A stretch of DNA of 64,000 nt from Labilithrix sp. GTDB lineage: Bacteria; Myxococcota_A; Polyangia; Polyangiales; Polyangiaceae. A model generated the notes under the pieces. The model saw nothing but the letters and a program-made list of their open reading frames with translations. It did not search any database and was not told the origin of the DNA. Where the stretch lies: assembly GCA_019637225.1 (NCBI GenBank), contig JAHBWC010000024.1:21634-85633 (forward strand). Direction: 5' to 3'. Of the stretch, positions 1 to 8,173 are shown piece after piece. How positions within the stretch are numbered: the first letter of the stretch is position 1; each line of letters opens with the position of its first letter. The position numbers and the translations under genes are program-made.

Positions 1-1
1 C

Positions 2-724
2 TACCAGGACCCCTCCGGCTCCGTCACCGAGACGGCGCGCCGCCGTCCGGAGCAGCTGCGGCGCGGAGAGTGGGAACCGACGAGCAACGGCGAGGTCCTC
101 ACCCCGATCGCGACGCCGGAGTCGAAGACGCCGTCGATCGAAGGGTCGGTCTACGCCGGCTCCAAGTACGACCAAGAGCGGATGTGTCTCCGCTTCGGCC
201 GCGCGTTCGGCATCCCGACGATGGCGCTCCGGTTCTTCAACGTCTTCGGGACGAGGCAGTCGCTCTCGAACCCCTACAGCGGAGACCTGGCGCGCTTCGC
301 GTCGCGGCTCCTCGCCGGGCGCCGGCCGCTCCTCCCGGAGGACGGCGGACAGCTCCGTGACTTCGTCGACGTCCGCGAGGTGGCCTCCGCGTGCCGCCTC
401 GCCATGACGGCCGACACCCGCCACGCGGTGATCAACGTCGGCAGCGGCCGCGCGACGTCGCTCTTCGAGATGGCGCGTCGCATGGCGGTCGTCGCGGGGA
501 GTCCGGCGCTCGGTCCGGAGATCACCGGCAGGTTCCAGATCGGCGACGTCCGGCACTGCTTCGCCGACGTCAGCCGCGCGACGCAGGCCCTCGGCCACCG
601 CGCCGGCGGTCACCTCGACGCCGGGCTCCTCGAGCTGCTCGACTGGGTCGCGAGCCAGACGAAGCCGACGGTCGGCGACACGTTCCCGTCGTACGTGCAG
701 CTCGAGCTGGGGCTCGCCTCATGA
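2..724 (+). CDS. NAD-dependent epimerase/dehydratase (SDR family), C-terminal part; 5' end outside window
   Basis: The reading frame is open from the left edge to TGA at 722-724. It contains the SDR catalytic signature SVYAGSKYDQE (YxxxK), then a substrate-side segment with FFNVFGTRQS and DFVDVREVA, and an NVGSG motif, all typical of extended SDR enzymes acting on nucleotide sugars (UDP-glucose 4-epimerase or dTDP-glucose dehydratase type). The Rossmann GxxGxxG N-terminus lies upstream of the window. Such enzymes isomerise or dehydrate NDP-sugars in the cytoplasm for surface polysaccharides. Exact substrate cannot be read. The stop overlaps the next start in an ATGA, so the two genes are probably co-translated. 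Confidence 0.85.
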   Translation, partial: YQDPSGSVTETARRRPEQLRRGEWEPTSNGEVLTPIATPESKTPSIEGSVYAGSKYDQERMCLRFGRAFGIPTMALRFFNVFGTRQSLSNPYSGDLARFASRLLAGRRPLLPEDGGQLRDFVDVREVASACRLAMTADTRHAVINVGSGRATSLFEMARRMAVVAGSPALGPEITGRFQIGDVRHCFADVSRATQALGHRAGGHLDAGLLELLDWVASQTKPTVGDTFPSYVQLELGLAS

Positions 725-1677
725 GCGCGGTCGTCAGCAAGGAGCTCGTGAAGGGGCAAGCCGGTCCGGGCGTCGCCTCGGCCGGACCGCTCTCGGTCGT
801 GGGCCGCCGAAGGACGCGCGCGATGCTCGAGCCCGAGATCGCCCGCCTCTTGCTCGTCGCCGACGAAGACGAGGAGCTCGACACGTCGACGATCGTCCGG
901 GAGTTTCCGACGGTCGCCGTGGAGCGCGTCGAGCGGTGCGGCGCGGACGACCTCGTCATCGACGACTTCGCCTGGCGCGGGGCCTTCGACTTCCGCCGCA
1001 TGGACGAGGCGGTGGAGCACGCACGACCCGTTCGACGTCTCGCCGTTCGGGGCAGCGACGCCGCCGGCGTCGCGGTCGAAGTGATGGCGCGCTACCAGCG
1101 GCTCGTCGTGCGTCGCAACGAGGCGTCCTCCGCGCCTCTCTTCGACGCCGTCCTCGAGGCGCACGCGTCGCTCTTCGACCCGACGCTGCCCCTGATCCGA
1201 GCCGACCACGAGCACGCGCTCGACACGTGGCAGTGGATGCTCCGCATCGCGCCGGACATCGGCCTGGCTCCCCAGATCGCCGCGCTCTTCCACGACATCG
1301 ACCGGCTCGAGAGCGAGTCGCACGAGCGGATCGAGCATCGCGCCCACCGCGTGCTCGACGACCCGCAGGCCAGGCGAGGCGGCGAGCGTGCGCTCGCGAT
1401 CCTCCGCGGCCTCGGCGTCGAGGAAGAGGACGCCGTGCGCGTCCGCGACCTCGTCGGCGGCCACGTGCAGGGGGAAGAGGACGCGGCCGTCCTCGACGAC
1501 GCCGACGCGCTCTCGTTCCTCTCGCTGATGAGCCCGCGCTACGCGGACTACTTCGGCCTCGCGCAGACGCGCCGCAAGGTGGCGTTCACGCTCGGCCGCC
1601 TCGGGCCCGTCGCGCGCGCGAAGGTCGCGCTCTTCCGACTCAGGCCGGACGTCGATCGATTGCTCCAACCGGGGTGA
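721..1677 (+). CDS. HD-domain-like protein, function unknown
   Basis: 318 residues from the ATG at 721, which overlaps the preceding stop by four bases. The C-terminal half carries an HD-type metal-binding pattern: a histidine in DHEHALDTWQW (about residue 160), the HD pair in LFHDIDRL (about residue 192), GGHVQ and a later aspartate in DDADALSF. This is the order expected for HD phosphohydrolase-fold proteins. The N-terminal half (residues 1-150) matches nothing I recognise. Coupling to an NDP-sugar epimerase suggests a role in the same carbohydrate or small-molecule cluster, but substrate and activity are unknown. Confidence 0.7.
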   Translation: MSAVVSKELVKGQAGPGVASAGPLSVVGRRRTRAMLEPEIARLLLVADEDEELDTSTIVREFPTVAVERVERCGADDLVIDDFAWRGAFDFRRMDEAVEHARPVRRLAVRGSDAAGVAVEVMARYQRLVVRRNEASSAPLFDAVLEAHASLFDPTLPLIRADHEHALDTWQWMLRIAPDIGLAPQIAALFHDIDRLESESHERIEHRAHRVLDDPQARRGGERALAILRGLGVEEEDAVRVRDLVGGHVQGEEDAAVLDDADALSFLSLMSPRYADYFGLAQTRRKVAFTLGRLGPVARAKVALFRLRPDVDRLLQPG

Positions 1678-1847
1678 CCGGGCCGGCGGCTTCGCCGGAC
1701 GACGACGATCTCGACCTCGTGGCATCGCCCGGCGTCGGGCAGGCTTCGCGTGAGCGCGGCGCCTGTCCGGGCGCGCTCGGGCGGCGCTTCGCCGCTTCGT
1801 GATCGTCGGGCGTCTCGCGCGCGGCAGCCCCCGCCGGAGGCCGACCT

Positions 1848-3758
1848 ATGATCAACGGACCAGAGAGCATCGATGACGCCGGCCCTCGCGCCGGCGAGCG
1901 TGACGAGCACGAGCTCGGGGCTCTACTCGACTTCCTCCACCGCGATCGTGGCTTCGATTTCTCGGGCCACAAAAGGCCGAGCCTCGCGCGGCGCGTCCGC
2001 CGGCGCATGGTCGCCGTCGGGGCCGACTCGGTCGCCGACTACATCGTCCACCTCGAGCGGAGCCCCGATGAGCTCGCGCAGCTCTTCAACCTGCTGCTCA
2101 TCAACGTGACGTCGTTCTTCCGCGATCCGGCCGCGTGGCAAGCGCTCGCTGGGCGGCTCCCGGCGATCGTCGGCCCGCATGCGGACACGCCGATTCGCGT
2201 CTGGAGCGCCGGCTGCTCCTCCGGCGAGGAGCCGTACACGCTCGCGATGGTCCTCTGCGAGGCGCTCGGCGAGGACGTCTTCTCGCGCCGCGTGAAGATC
2301 TACGCCACCGACATCGACGAAGAGGCCCTCGCGCTCGCGCGGCTCGCGACGTACTCGCCGGCGGCGCTCGAGTCCGTTCCGGCGCCGCTCGTGGAGAGGT
2401 ACTTCACGCCTTCCGGCTCCGACTTCGTCTTCAGGAAGGACCTCCGCCGCGACGTCGTCTTCGGACGCCACGACCTCCTCACCGACGCGCCGATCCCGCG
2501 CGTCGACGTCCTCGTCTGCAGGAACCTCCTCATGTACTTCAACGCGGAGACGCAGGAGCGCCTCCTCGAGCGCCTCCAGTTCGCGTCCAATCCGGGCGGC
2601 GTCCTGTTCCTCGGGAAGGCGGAGATGTTGCTCTCGCACGGGAAGATCTTCTCGCCGGTCGACCTGAAGCTCCGTCTCTTCACGCGCGTCCCGCCCTCGG
2701 TGGACGCGCGCGCGCCGGCGGACGGCGGGGCGGCGCGCGCCTCGCGCCAGCGGTCGGCTTCCCGCCGGGAGGACGGCGCGCCGAGCCGCGATCCCGCGGA
2801 CGCCGCGCGCGAGCGGCTCCGCGCGATGTTCTCGGAGTCCGCCCCCATCGCGCAGATCGTCGTCGACGCCGCGGGGTGCCTCGTCGGCGCGAGCCAGAAG
2901 GCGGCGCAGCTGTTCTCGATCGGCCCGCGCGACGTCGGACGGTCGCTCGAGGACCTCGCCCTCGCGTCCCGCCCGGCCGACGTCCACGCGGGCTTCGAGC
3001 GGGCGCGGCTCGAGCGGCGCCCCGTCCAGCTGAAGGACGTCGAGCGCGTCCTCGCGAGCGGCGACAAGGCCTTCCTCGACGTCGACGTCACGCCCGTGAT
3101 CGCGGGGCCCCTGGGGGTCGCCGGCGCGCAGATCACGTTCGTCGACGTCACGCACTCACGGCGGCTGCGGAGCGAGCTGCGTCGCGCGAACCTCGAGCTC
3201 GAGGCGGCCCACGAGGAGCTCCGCGCGACGCGCCTCGAGCTCCGGGGCTTGAACGAGGAGCTCCAGTCGACGAACGAAGAGCTCGAGACGATGAACGAGG
3301 AGCTGAAGGCGACGAACGAGGAGCTCGAGACGATGAACGAGGAGCTCCAGTCGACGAACGAGGAGCTCCAGACGATCAACGAAGAGCTCCGCCAGCGCGG
3401 CACCGAGCTGAATCAAACGCACGCGCTCTTCGACGCCGTGCTCGCGAGCCTCCACGTCGGGATCGCCGTGCTCGATCGCGAGCTCCGCGTCTTCACCTGG
3501 AACGCGAAGATGACCGAGCTCCTCGGTGTTCGGCCGCGTGACGCCGAGGGCAAGCACTTCGCGAGCCTCGAAGGCGCGCTTCCGCTCCGCGAGATCGCGG
3601 CATCGCTCCGCGCCGCGCTCGAAGCGCGCGAAGAGAGCCGGCGCACTCTTGACGGCAAGAGCGCGCGCGGCGATGCCTTGAAGCTCGAGGTCCGTGTGTC
3701 ACCGCTTCGAGGCGAGGGCATGCGGGGGGTGATCGTCCTCGTGGGGGAGGTGGGCTGA
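1848..3758 (+). CDS. CheR-type methyltransferase fused to PAS domains
   Basis: 636 residues; start ATG preceded by GGAGG at about 1836. Residues 20-280 are a CheR methyltransferase: the SAM-binding segment WSAGCSSGEEPYT, then VDVLVCRNLLMYFN. A PAS-like region follows (about 325-430), then a heptad-rich linker at about 438-518 made of repeated NEELxxTNEELETM units, and a second PAS domain (about 525-630). This is the architecture of CheB-CheR-PAS hybrid sensors, with the CheB methylesterase part absent. The stop overlaps the next start (TGATG), so it is co-translated with the histidine kinase at 3758 and probably works with it. Methylation target is unknown; no MCP gene is adjacent. Confidence 0.85.
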   Translation: MINGPESIDDAGPRAGERDEHELGALLDFLHRDRGFDFSGHKRPSLARRVRRRMVAVGADSVADYIVHLERSPDELAQLFNLLLINVTSFFRDPAAWQALAGRLPAIVGPHADTPIRVWSAGCSSGEEPYTLAMVLCEALGEDVFSRRVKIYATDIDEEALALARLATYSPAALESVPAPLVERYFTPSGSDFVFRKDLRRDVVFGRHDLLTDAPIPRVDVLVCRNLLMYFNAETQERLLERLQFASNPGGVLFLGKAEMLLSHGKIFSPVDLKLRLFTRVPPSVDARAPADGGAARASRQRSASRREDGAPSRDPADAARERLRAMFSESAPIAQIVVDAAGCLVGASQKAAQLFSIGPRDVGRSLEDLALASRPADVHAGFERARLERRPVQLKDVERVLASGDKAFLDVDVTPVIAGPLGVAGAQITFVDVTHSRRLRSELRRANLELEAAHEELRATRLELRGLNEELQSTNEELETMNEELKATNEELETMNEELQSTNEELQTINEELRQRGTELNQTHALFDAVLASLHVGIAVLDRELRVFTWNAKMTELLGVRPRDAEGKHFASLEGALPLREIAASLRAALEAREESRRTLDGKSARGDALKLEVRVSPLRGEGMRGVIVLVGEVG

Positions 3759-5557
3759 TGTCTCTGCGAATCCGTCGCCGTGGAGCGGACGCCTTCGCCG
3801 ATCGTGTCGAGTCGTTCGCGCTCTCGATGCGGACCGGCGAAGAGCGCGCGGCGAAGCTCCTCGGGCCGAAGTCCGGGCTCGAGCAAGACCCGGCCATCTT
3901 GCGCGAGGCGCTCGATACGTTGCGCCTCCAGCACGAGGAGCTCCTCGTCGCGGAGGAAGAGCTGCGCGCGCAGCTCGACGAGCTCGGGCGCATGGGGCTC
4001 CGCCTCGAGGCGGAGCGCGAGCGCTACGCGGATCTCTTCGAACGTGCGCCCGACGCCTACGTCGTCTCCGATCGCTTCGGCGTCGTCCGCGACGCCAACG
4101 CGGCCGCAGTGCAGCTCTTCTGCCTCGAGATGCGCTTCTTGCGCGGCAAGCCGATCTCGGCGTTCATCGATCCGGGCGAGGTCCGCGCGATGAACGACGC
4201 GCTCGACGCCCTCGAGCGCGGGACGACGCGGCTGCTCGAGCTCGCCCTCCGCCCGCGCGGAGGGGGCGAGCTGCACGTCGTCGCGCACGTGTCGCTCACT
4301 TCGCGCGGCCAGCGGCTCCTGTGGACGTTGCGCCCGTCGGTGCGGGCGCTGCCCGCGACGAGCGGCGACGGCACGCAGGACCTGGCGCGCGCGCTCCGCG
4401 ACAAGGAGGAGCTGCTCAGCCGCGAGCGCCGCACGCGCGAGGAGCTCGAGCGCGCCAACCGCGCCAAGGACCGCTTCATCGCGGTCCTCTCGCACGACCT
4501 CCGCGCTCCTTTGAACGCGATCCTCGGCTGGACGCAGCTCCTTCGGCGCGAGGTGCTCGACCAGGCCGCGCGCAATCGCGCCTTCGAGACCATCGAGCGA
4601 AACGCGCGGACGCAGGCGAACCTCATCGAGGAGCTCCTCGACATCTCGCGCATGGCCGCCGACCGCATCCAGCTCGCGCTCGCACCGGTGGACGTCGGCG
4701 CGCTCGCGCAGCGCGTGGTCGAGGGGGCGATGCCGCGCGCGATCGAGCTCGGGCTCGCGCTCTCGTTCTCGGTCGAGCCGGATCTGATCGTCATCGCCGA
4801 TCGCCAGCGGCTCGAGCAGGTGCTGATGAACCTGCTCTCGAACGCGCTGAAGTACACGTCGAGCGGCGGGAGCATCGTCGTCGAGGCGCGGCGCGACGGC
4901 GCCCACGTGCGGCTGCTCGTGCGGGATACCGGCAAGGGGATCGCGCCGGACCTCATCGGTCACGTCTTCGAGATGTACACACAGGAGCGCAACTACGCCT
5001 CCGCGCGCAGCGGCCTCGGCCTGGGCCTCTACATCGTGAAGCAGCTCGTCGAGCTCCAGGACGGAAAGGTCACGGTCGAGAGCGACGGCGAGGGGCAGGG
5101 GGCGACCTTCACGGTGCTCTTGCCGCTGCGTGAGGAGCTCGTCGCGGCGCCGAGCGAGCACGTCGTCGATCCGGGGCACAACCTCCGCGATCTCCGCGTG
5201 CTGGTCGTCGACGACGAGGAGGACTCGCGGGAGCTCATGGCGACGATCCTCCGCCGAGCCGGCGCCGATGTGGCGTGCGCCGCAGGCAGTCGCGCCGCGC
5301 TCGAGCTGTTCGGTCGCTGGACGCCCGACGTCGTCGTCAGCGATCTCGCCATGCCGGGCGGCGACGGGTGCGAGCTCGTCAGCGAGATCCGCCGGCGCGA
5401 CGCGACGATCGCCGCGCTCGCCGTGAGCGGGTTCACGGCCGATCGTGACACCGATCGCGCGCTCGCGGCCGGCTTCGACGTCCACGTCGGCAAGCCGATC
5501 GACGCCGCCGAGCTCGTCGAGGCGGTCCACGAGGCCGCCCGTCTCCGCCACCACTGA
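3758..5557 (+). CDS. PAS hybrid sensor histidine kinase with C-terminal receiver
   Basis: 599 residues. An N-terminal coiled coil (about 55-88) is followed by one PAS domain (about 88-200), HisKA with SHDLRAPLNAILGW (phospho-acceptor His246), HATPase_c with NLLSNALKYTSSGG (N box), DTGKGIAP (G1) and GLGLGLYIV (G2), then a receiver from about 479 with the acidic pair VVDDEED and predicted phospho-acceptor Asp529 in VVSDLAMPG. No transmembrane segment is visible, so it is likely a cytoplasmic sensor. It is translationally coupled to the CheR-PAS gene, reproducing as two chains the CheR-PAS-kinase arrangement often seen as one. No DNA-binding output is encoded here; a phosphotransfer partner must lie elsewhere. 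Confidence 0.9.
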   Translation: MSLRIRRRGADAFADRVESFALSMRTGEERAAKLLGPKSGLEQDPAILREALDTLRLQHEELLVAEEELRAQLDELGRMGLRLEAERERYADLFERAPDAYVVSDRFGVVRDANAAAVQLFCLEMRFLRGKPISAFIDPGEVRAMNDALDALERGTTRLLELALRPRGGGELHVVAHVSLTSRGQRLLWTLRPSVRALPATSGDGTQDLARALRDKEELLSRERRTREELERANRAKDRFIAVLSHDLRAPLNAILGWTQLLRREVLDQAARNRAFETIERNARTQANLIEELLDISRMAADRIQLALAPVDVGALAQRVVEGAMPRAIELGLALSFSVEPDLIVIADRQRLEQVLMNLLSNALKYTSSGGSIVVEARRDGAHVRLLVRDTGKGIAPDLIGHVFEMYTQERNYASARSGLGLGLYIVKQLVELQDGKVTVESDGEGQGATFTVLLPLREELVAAPSEHVVDPGHNLRDLRVLVVDDEEDSRELMATILRRAGADVACAAGSRAALELFGRWTPDVVVSDLAMPGGDGCELVSEIRRRDATIAALAVSGFTADRDTDRALAAGFDVHVGKPIDAAELVEAVHEAARLRHH

Positions 5558-5653
5558 CGCGCTCGCTCCCCACGCGGCGCGGTCGCGGAGACGGGCACCG
5601 GTCGTGCACCCACGGGACGCACGCGCCAGCCCCGAGGCGCGAGCGGAGCCACG

Positions 5654-6730
5654 ATGAAGCCCGTAGAGCACGACAACGACGCGCGCCGGACGCGCAGTCG
5701 CGACCAGGAGCGAGCGCGAGAGAAGGCGCGGCTGCTCGGCCTCGAGGAGACGGTCGACGCCGCCGGGGAGGACTCGTTCCCTGCGAGCGATCCGCCGTCC
5801 TGGTCTCCGACCCACCTCGGCGGGCCGGCGCCGACGCCGGCGCGGCGCGAGCCGGAGATGTTCCACGACGTCGTGCAGCGGATCCGTGACGACGTGCGGC
5901 TCTTCAGCGAGGCGATCGGGGAGCGCAACGACCGTTCGGCCGCCGCGCTGCAGAGCCTGGCACGCGCCGCCGATGCGATCGAGGGGCGGTTCCGCGACGC
6001 CGGAGCGCCGGTCCGGCGCCGCCGCATCGACGAGGCGGCGTCGAACGTCGAGGCCGTCCTCCGCGGCGTCCTCATTCCGGAGGAGTCCGTCATCGTGGGC
6101 GCGCACTACGACACGTCGCGCGGCTCACCGGGCGCCGACGACAACGCGAGCGGCGTCGCGATGCTGCTCGCGCTCGCGCGTTCGCTCTCGGCGGTCCCGC
6201 TGCATCGGACGGTGAGGCTCGTGGCGTTCGCCGCGGAGGAAGCGCCGCACACGGGGACGGCGACGACCGGGAGCCGGCACTACCTCGACGACCTCCGCCG
6301 AGAGGGGCCGCGCGTGACGGCGATGATGAACATCGACGCGGTCGGCGTGTACGTGGCCGAGCCGCACCGGTGGCCGTTCCGCCTCATGCGGCTCCTGAGG
6401 TCGGACCTCGCGATCGTGGGCGATCGCGGCACTCGGTGGCTGCTCGAGCGGGTGAAGCGGGCGTTCGACTCGGCCGACGCCGACGTCACGAGCGCGATCG
6501 TGACGCATCCGTTCTTCTTCACGACGCTGCGAGCTCAGTCGCATCACGCTTTCGCGCGCGAGGGCATCCCGGCGTTCATGGTGACGGACACCGGACCGCT
6601 GCGGTCGCTCGACTACCATCGCGCGACCGACACGGCGGATCGCCTCGACTACGACCGCCTCGGGCGAACGAGCGTCGCGCTCGAGCGCATCGTGCTCGAT
6701 CTGGCGGGCTCCGCGCGCGCGCCGCTGTAG
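5654..6730 (+). CDS. M28-family zinc aminopeptidase/peptidase
   Basis: 358 residues. The M28 metal ligands are present in order: H151 and D153 in VGAHYDTS, D162 in GADDNASG, the catalytic and ligand glutamates in FAAEEAPHTG, the aspartate in MNIDAVGVY, and the late histidine in LDYHRATDT. This supports an intact di-zinc exopeptidase. No signal peptide is visible. Instead the first 60 residues hold the short motif DSFPASDPPSW, known from many small bacterial proteins of unknown function. It lies between the histidine kinase and an FAD oxidoreductase, all in the same direction but with 96-bp and 36-bp gaps. Substrate is unknown. Confidence 0.88.
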   Translation: MKPVEHDNDARRTRSRDQERAREKARLLGLEETVDAAGEDSFPASDPPSWSPTHLGGPAPTPARREPEMFHDVVQRIRDDVRLFSEAIGERNDRSAAALQSLARAADAIEGRFRDAGAPVRRRRIDEAASNVEAVLRGVLIPEESVIVGAHYDTSRGSPGADDNASGVAMLLALARSLSAVPLHRTVRLVAFAAEEAPHTGTATTGSRHYLDDLRREGPRVTAMMNIDAVGVYVAEPHRWPFRLMRLLRSDLAIVGDRGTRWLLERVKRAFDSADADVTSAIVTHPFFFTTLRAQSHHAFAREGIPAFMVTDTGPLRSLDYHRATDTADRLDYDRLGRTSVALERIVLDLAGSARAPL

Positions 6731-6766
6731 CGCGGAGCCGGAGCATCGCTTGCACGGAGGCTCGCC

Positions 6767-8134
6767 ATGAACCTCCTCTTGCCGAGGGCGCTCCTGCGGC
6801 CGGCGACGCCGAGCGAGCGGGGCGCGCGTCACGCCGCGAAGGTCGAGAGGATCGCGCGCGCGCTGGCGCGGCGGGGCGGCGGAGACGGGCCCCTGTCGCT
6901 CAAGAAGAAGGCCGTCTCGCATCAGGTCCCCAAGCGAGGAGACAAGCGCCGTCTGGATGCGAAGCTCGACGTCAGCGATCTCGACGAGATCCTCGAGATC
7001 GACCCGGTCGCGCGGACCTGCGTCGCCGAGCCGGGCGTCACGTTCGTCGACCTCGTCACCGCGACGCTCGCGCACGGCCTCGCGCCCATCGTCGTCCCGG
7101 AGCTCGAGACGATCACGATCGGCGGCGCGGTGTCGGGCTGCTCGCTCGAGTCGATGTCGTTCCGGCACGGCGGATTTCACGACACCTGCCTCGAGTACGA
7201 GGTCATCACGACCGACGGCGCCGTCCTCCGCTGCACGCCGGACAACGAGCACCGCCTCGTCTTCGAGATGATGCACGGATCGTTCGGGACGCTCGGCGTC
7301 CTGTCGAAGCTCCGGTTCCGGCTCGTCCCGGCCAAGCGCTACGTCAAGGTGACGTACGACACGTACCCGACGCTCGGCGAGTACACGGCCGCCATCCGGA
7401 GGTACGCGGCGGCAGACGACGTCGACTTCATCGACGGCATCATCCACGCGCCAAACAAGCACGTGCTCTCCGTCGGCCGGTTCGTGGACGACGCGCCGTA
7501 CACGCACCGCTACGACTGGGTGCGGGTCTACTGGAAGAGCACGGGGACGCGGATCGAGGACTACCTCCGGACGCGCGACTACTTCTTCCGCTACGACCGC
7601 GGCGTCACGAACGTCCAGCCGCGATCGCTCGTGGGCCGCCTGCTCTTCGGGAAGCTCCTGAGCTCGGCGAGGCTCCTTCGCCTCGCCGACGTCGCCAACC
7701 GCTTCTTGTCCGCCGACCGGCCGAACGTCACCGTCGATCTGTTCCTGCCGATCGCGAAGGTCGAAGACTTCATGCGGTGGTATCGCGGCGCGATCGACCA
7801 TTTTCCGCTCTGGTGCGTCCCGTACCGCCGCGTTCGCTACTACGACTGGATCGCGCCCCACTACTTCGACGGCGTCGACGACGAGCTCTTCCTCGACATC
7901 GCGATCTACGGTCTCGCTCAGCCGCCGGGCCGCAACTACTACAAGGAGATCGAGGACGAGCTCCCGAGGGTGAAGGGGATCAAGACGCTCATCTCCCACA
8001 ACTTCTACGACGAGGAGACGTTCTGGACGATCTGGAACAAGGAGAGCTACGACGCCGCGAAGGCGATCACCGATCCGAAGAACCTCCTCCGGGACCTCTA
8101 TACGAAGACGTGCCGCGCCGCGCGCGGGCTCTGA
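6767..8134 (+). CDS. FAD-binding oxidoreductase of the DHCR24/Diminuto-like (PCMH-type) group
   Basis: 455 residues from ATG after a GGAGG-like element (CACGGAGG, about 6755). The N-terminal half is a PCMH-type FAD-binding domain: CVAEPGVTFVDLVTATLAHG, VVPELETITIGGAVSG and a SFGTLGVLSKLRFRLVP segment. The absence of a CxxC or H covalent flavin site in the GGAVSGCS loop, and the C-terminal half with YDWIAPHYFDG, resemble eukaryotic delta(24)-sterol reductase and its bacterial relatives. Bacterial members act on sterol-like or unknown lipid substrates. It converges on treZ with only about 40 bp between them. Confidence 0.8.
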   Translation: MNLLLPRALLRPATPSERGARHAAKVERIARALARRGGGDGPLSLKKKAVSHQVPKRGDKRRLDAKLDVSDLDEILEIDPVARTCVAEPGVTFVDLVTATLAHGLAPIVVPELETITIGGAVSGCSLESMSFRHGGFHDTCLEYEVITTDGAVLRCTPDNEHRLVFEMMHGSFGTLGVLSKLRFRLVPAKRYVKVTYDTYPTLGEYTAAIRRYAAADDVDFIDGIIHAPNKHVLSVGRFVDDAPYTHRYDWVRVYWKSTGTRIEDYLRTRDYFFRYDRGVTNVQPRSLVGRLLFGKLLSSARLLRLADVANRFLSADRPNVTVDLFLPIAKVEDFMRWYRGAIDHFPLWCVPYRRVRYYDWIAPHYFDGVDDELFLDIAIYGLAQPPGRNYYKEIEDELPRVKGIKTLISHNFYDEETFWTIWNKESYDAAKAITDPKNLLRDLYTKTCRAARGL

Positions 8135-8173
8135 CGTTCGTCGAAGCGTCGCGAGAGCGGGCGCGGGCGGCGG

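Noticed and set aside
3413..6106. 897-codon minus-strand open frame opposite the CheR/kinase/M28 genes
   Set aside because: Crosses several real genes, has low-complexity composition and no domain; a GC artefact.
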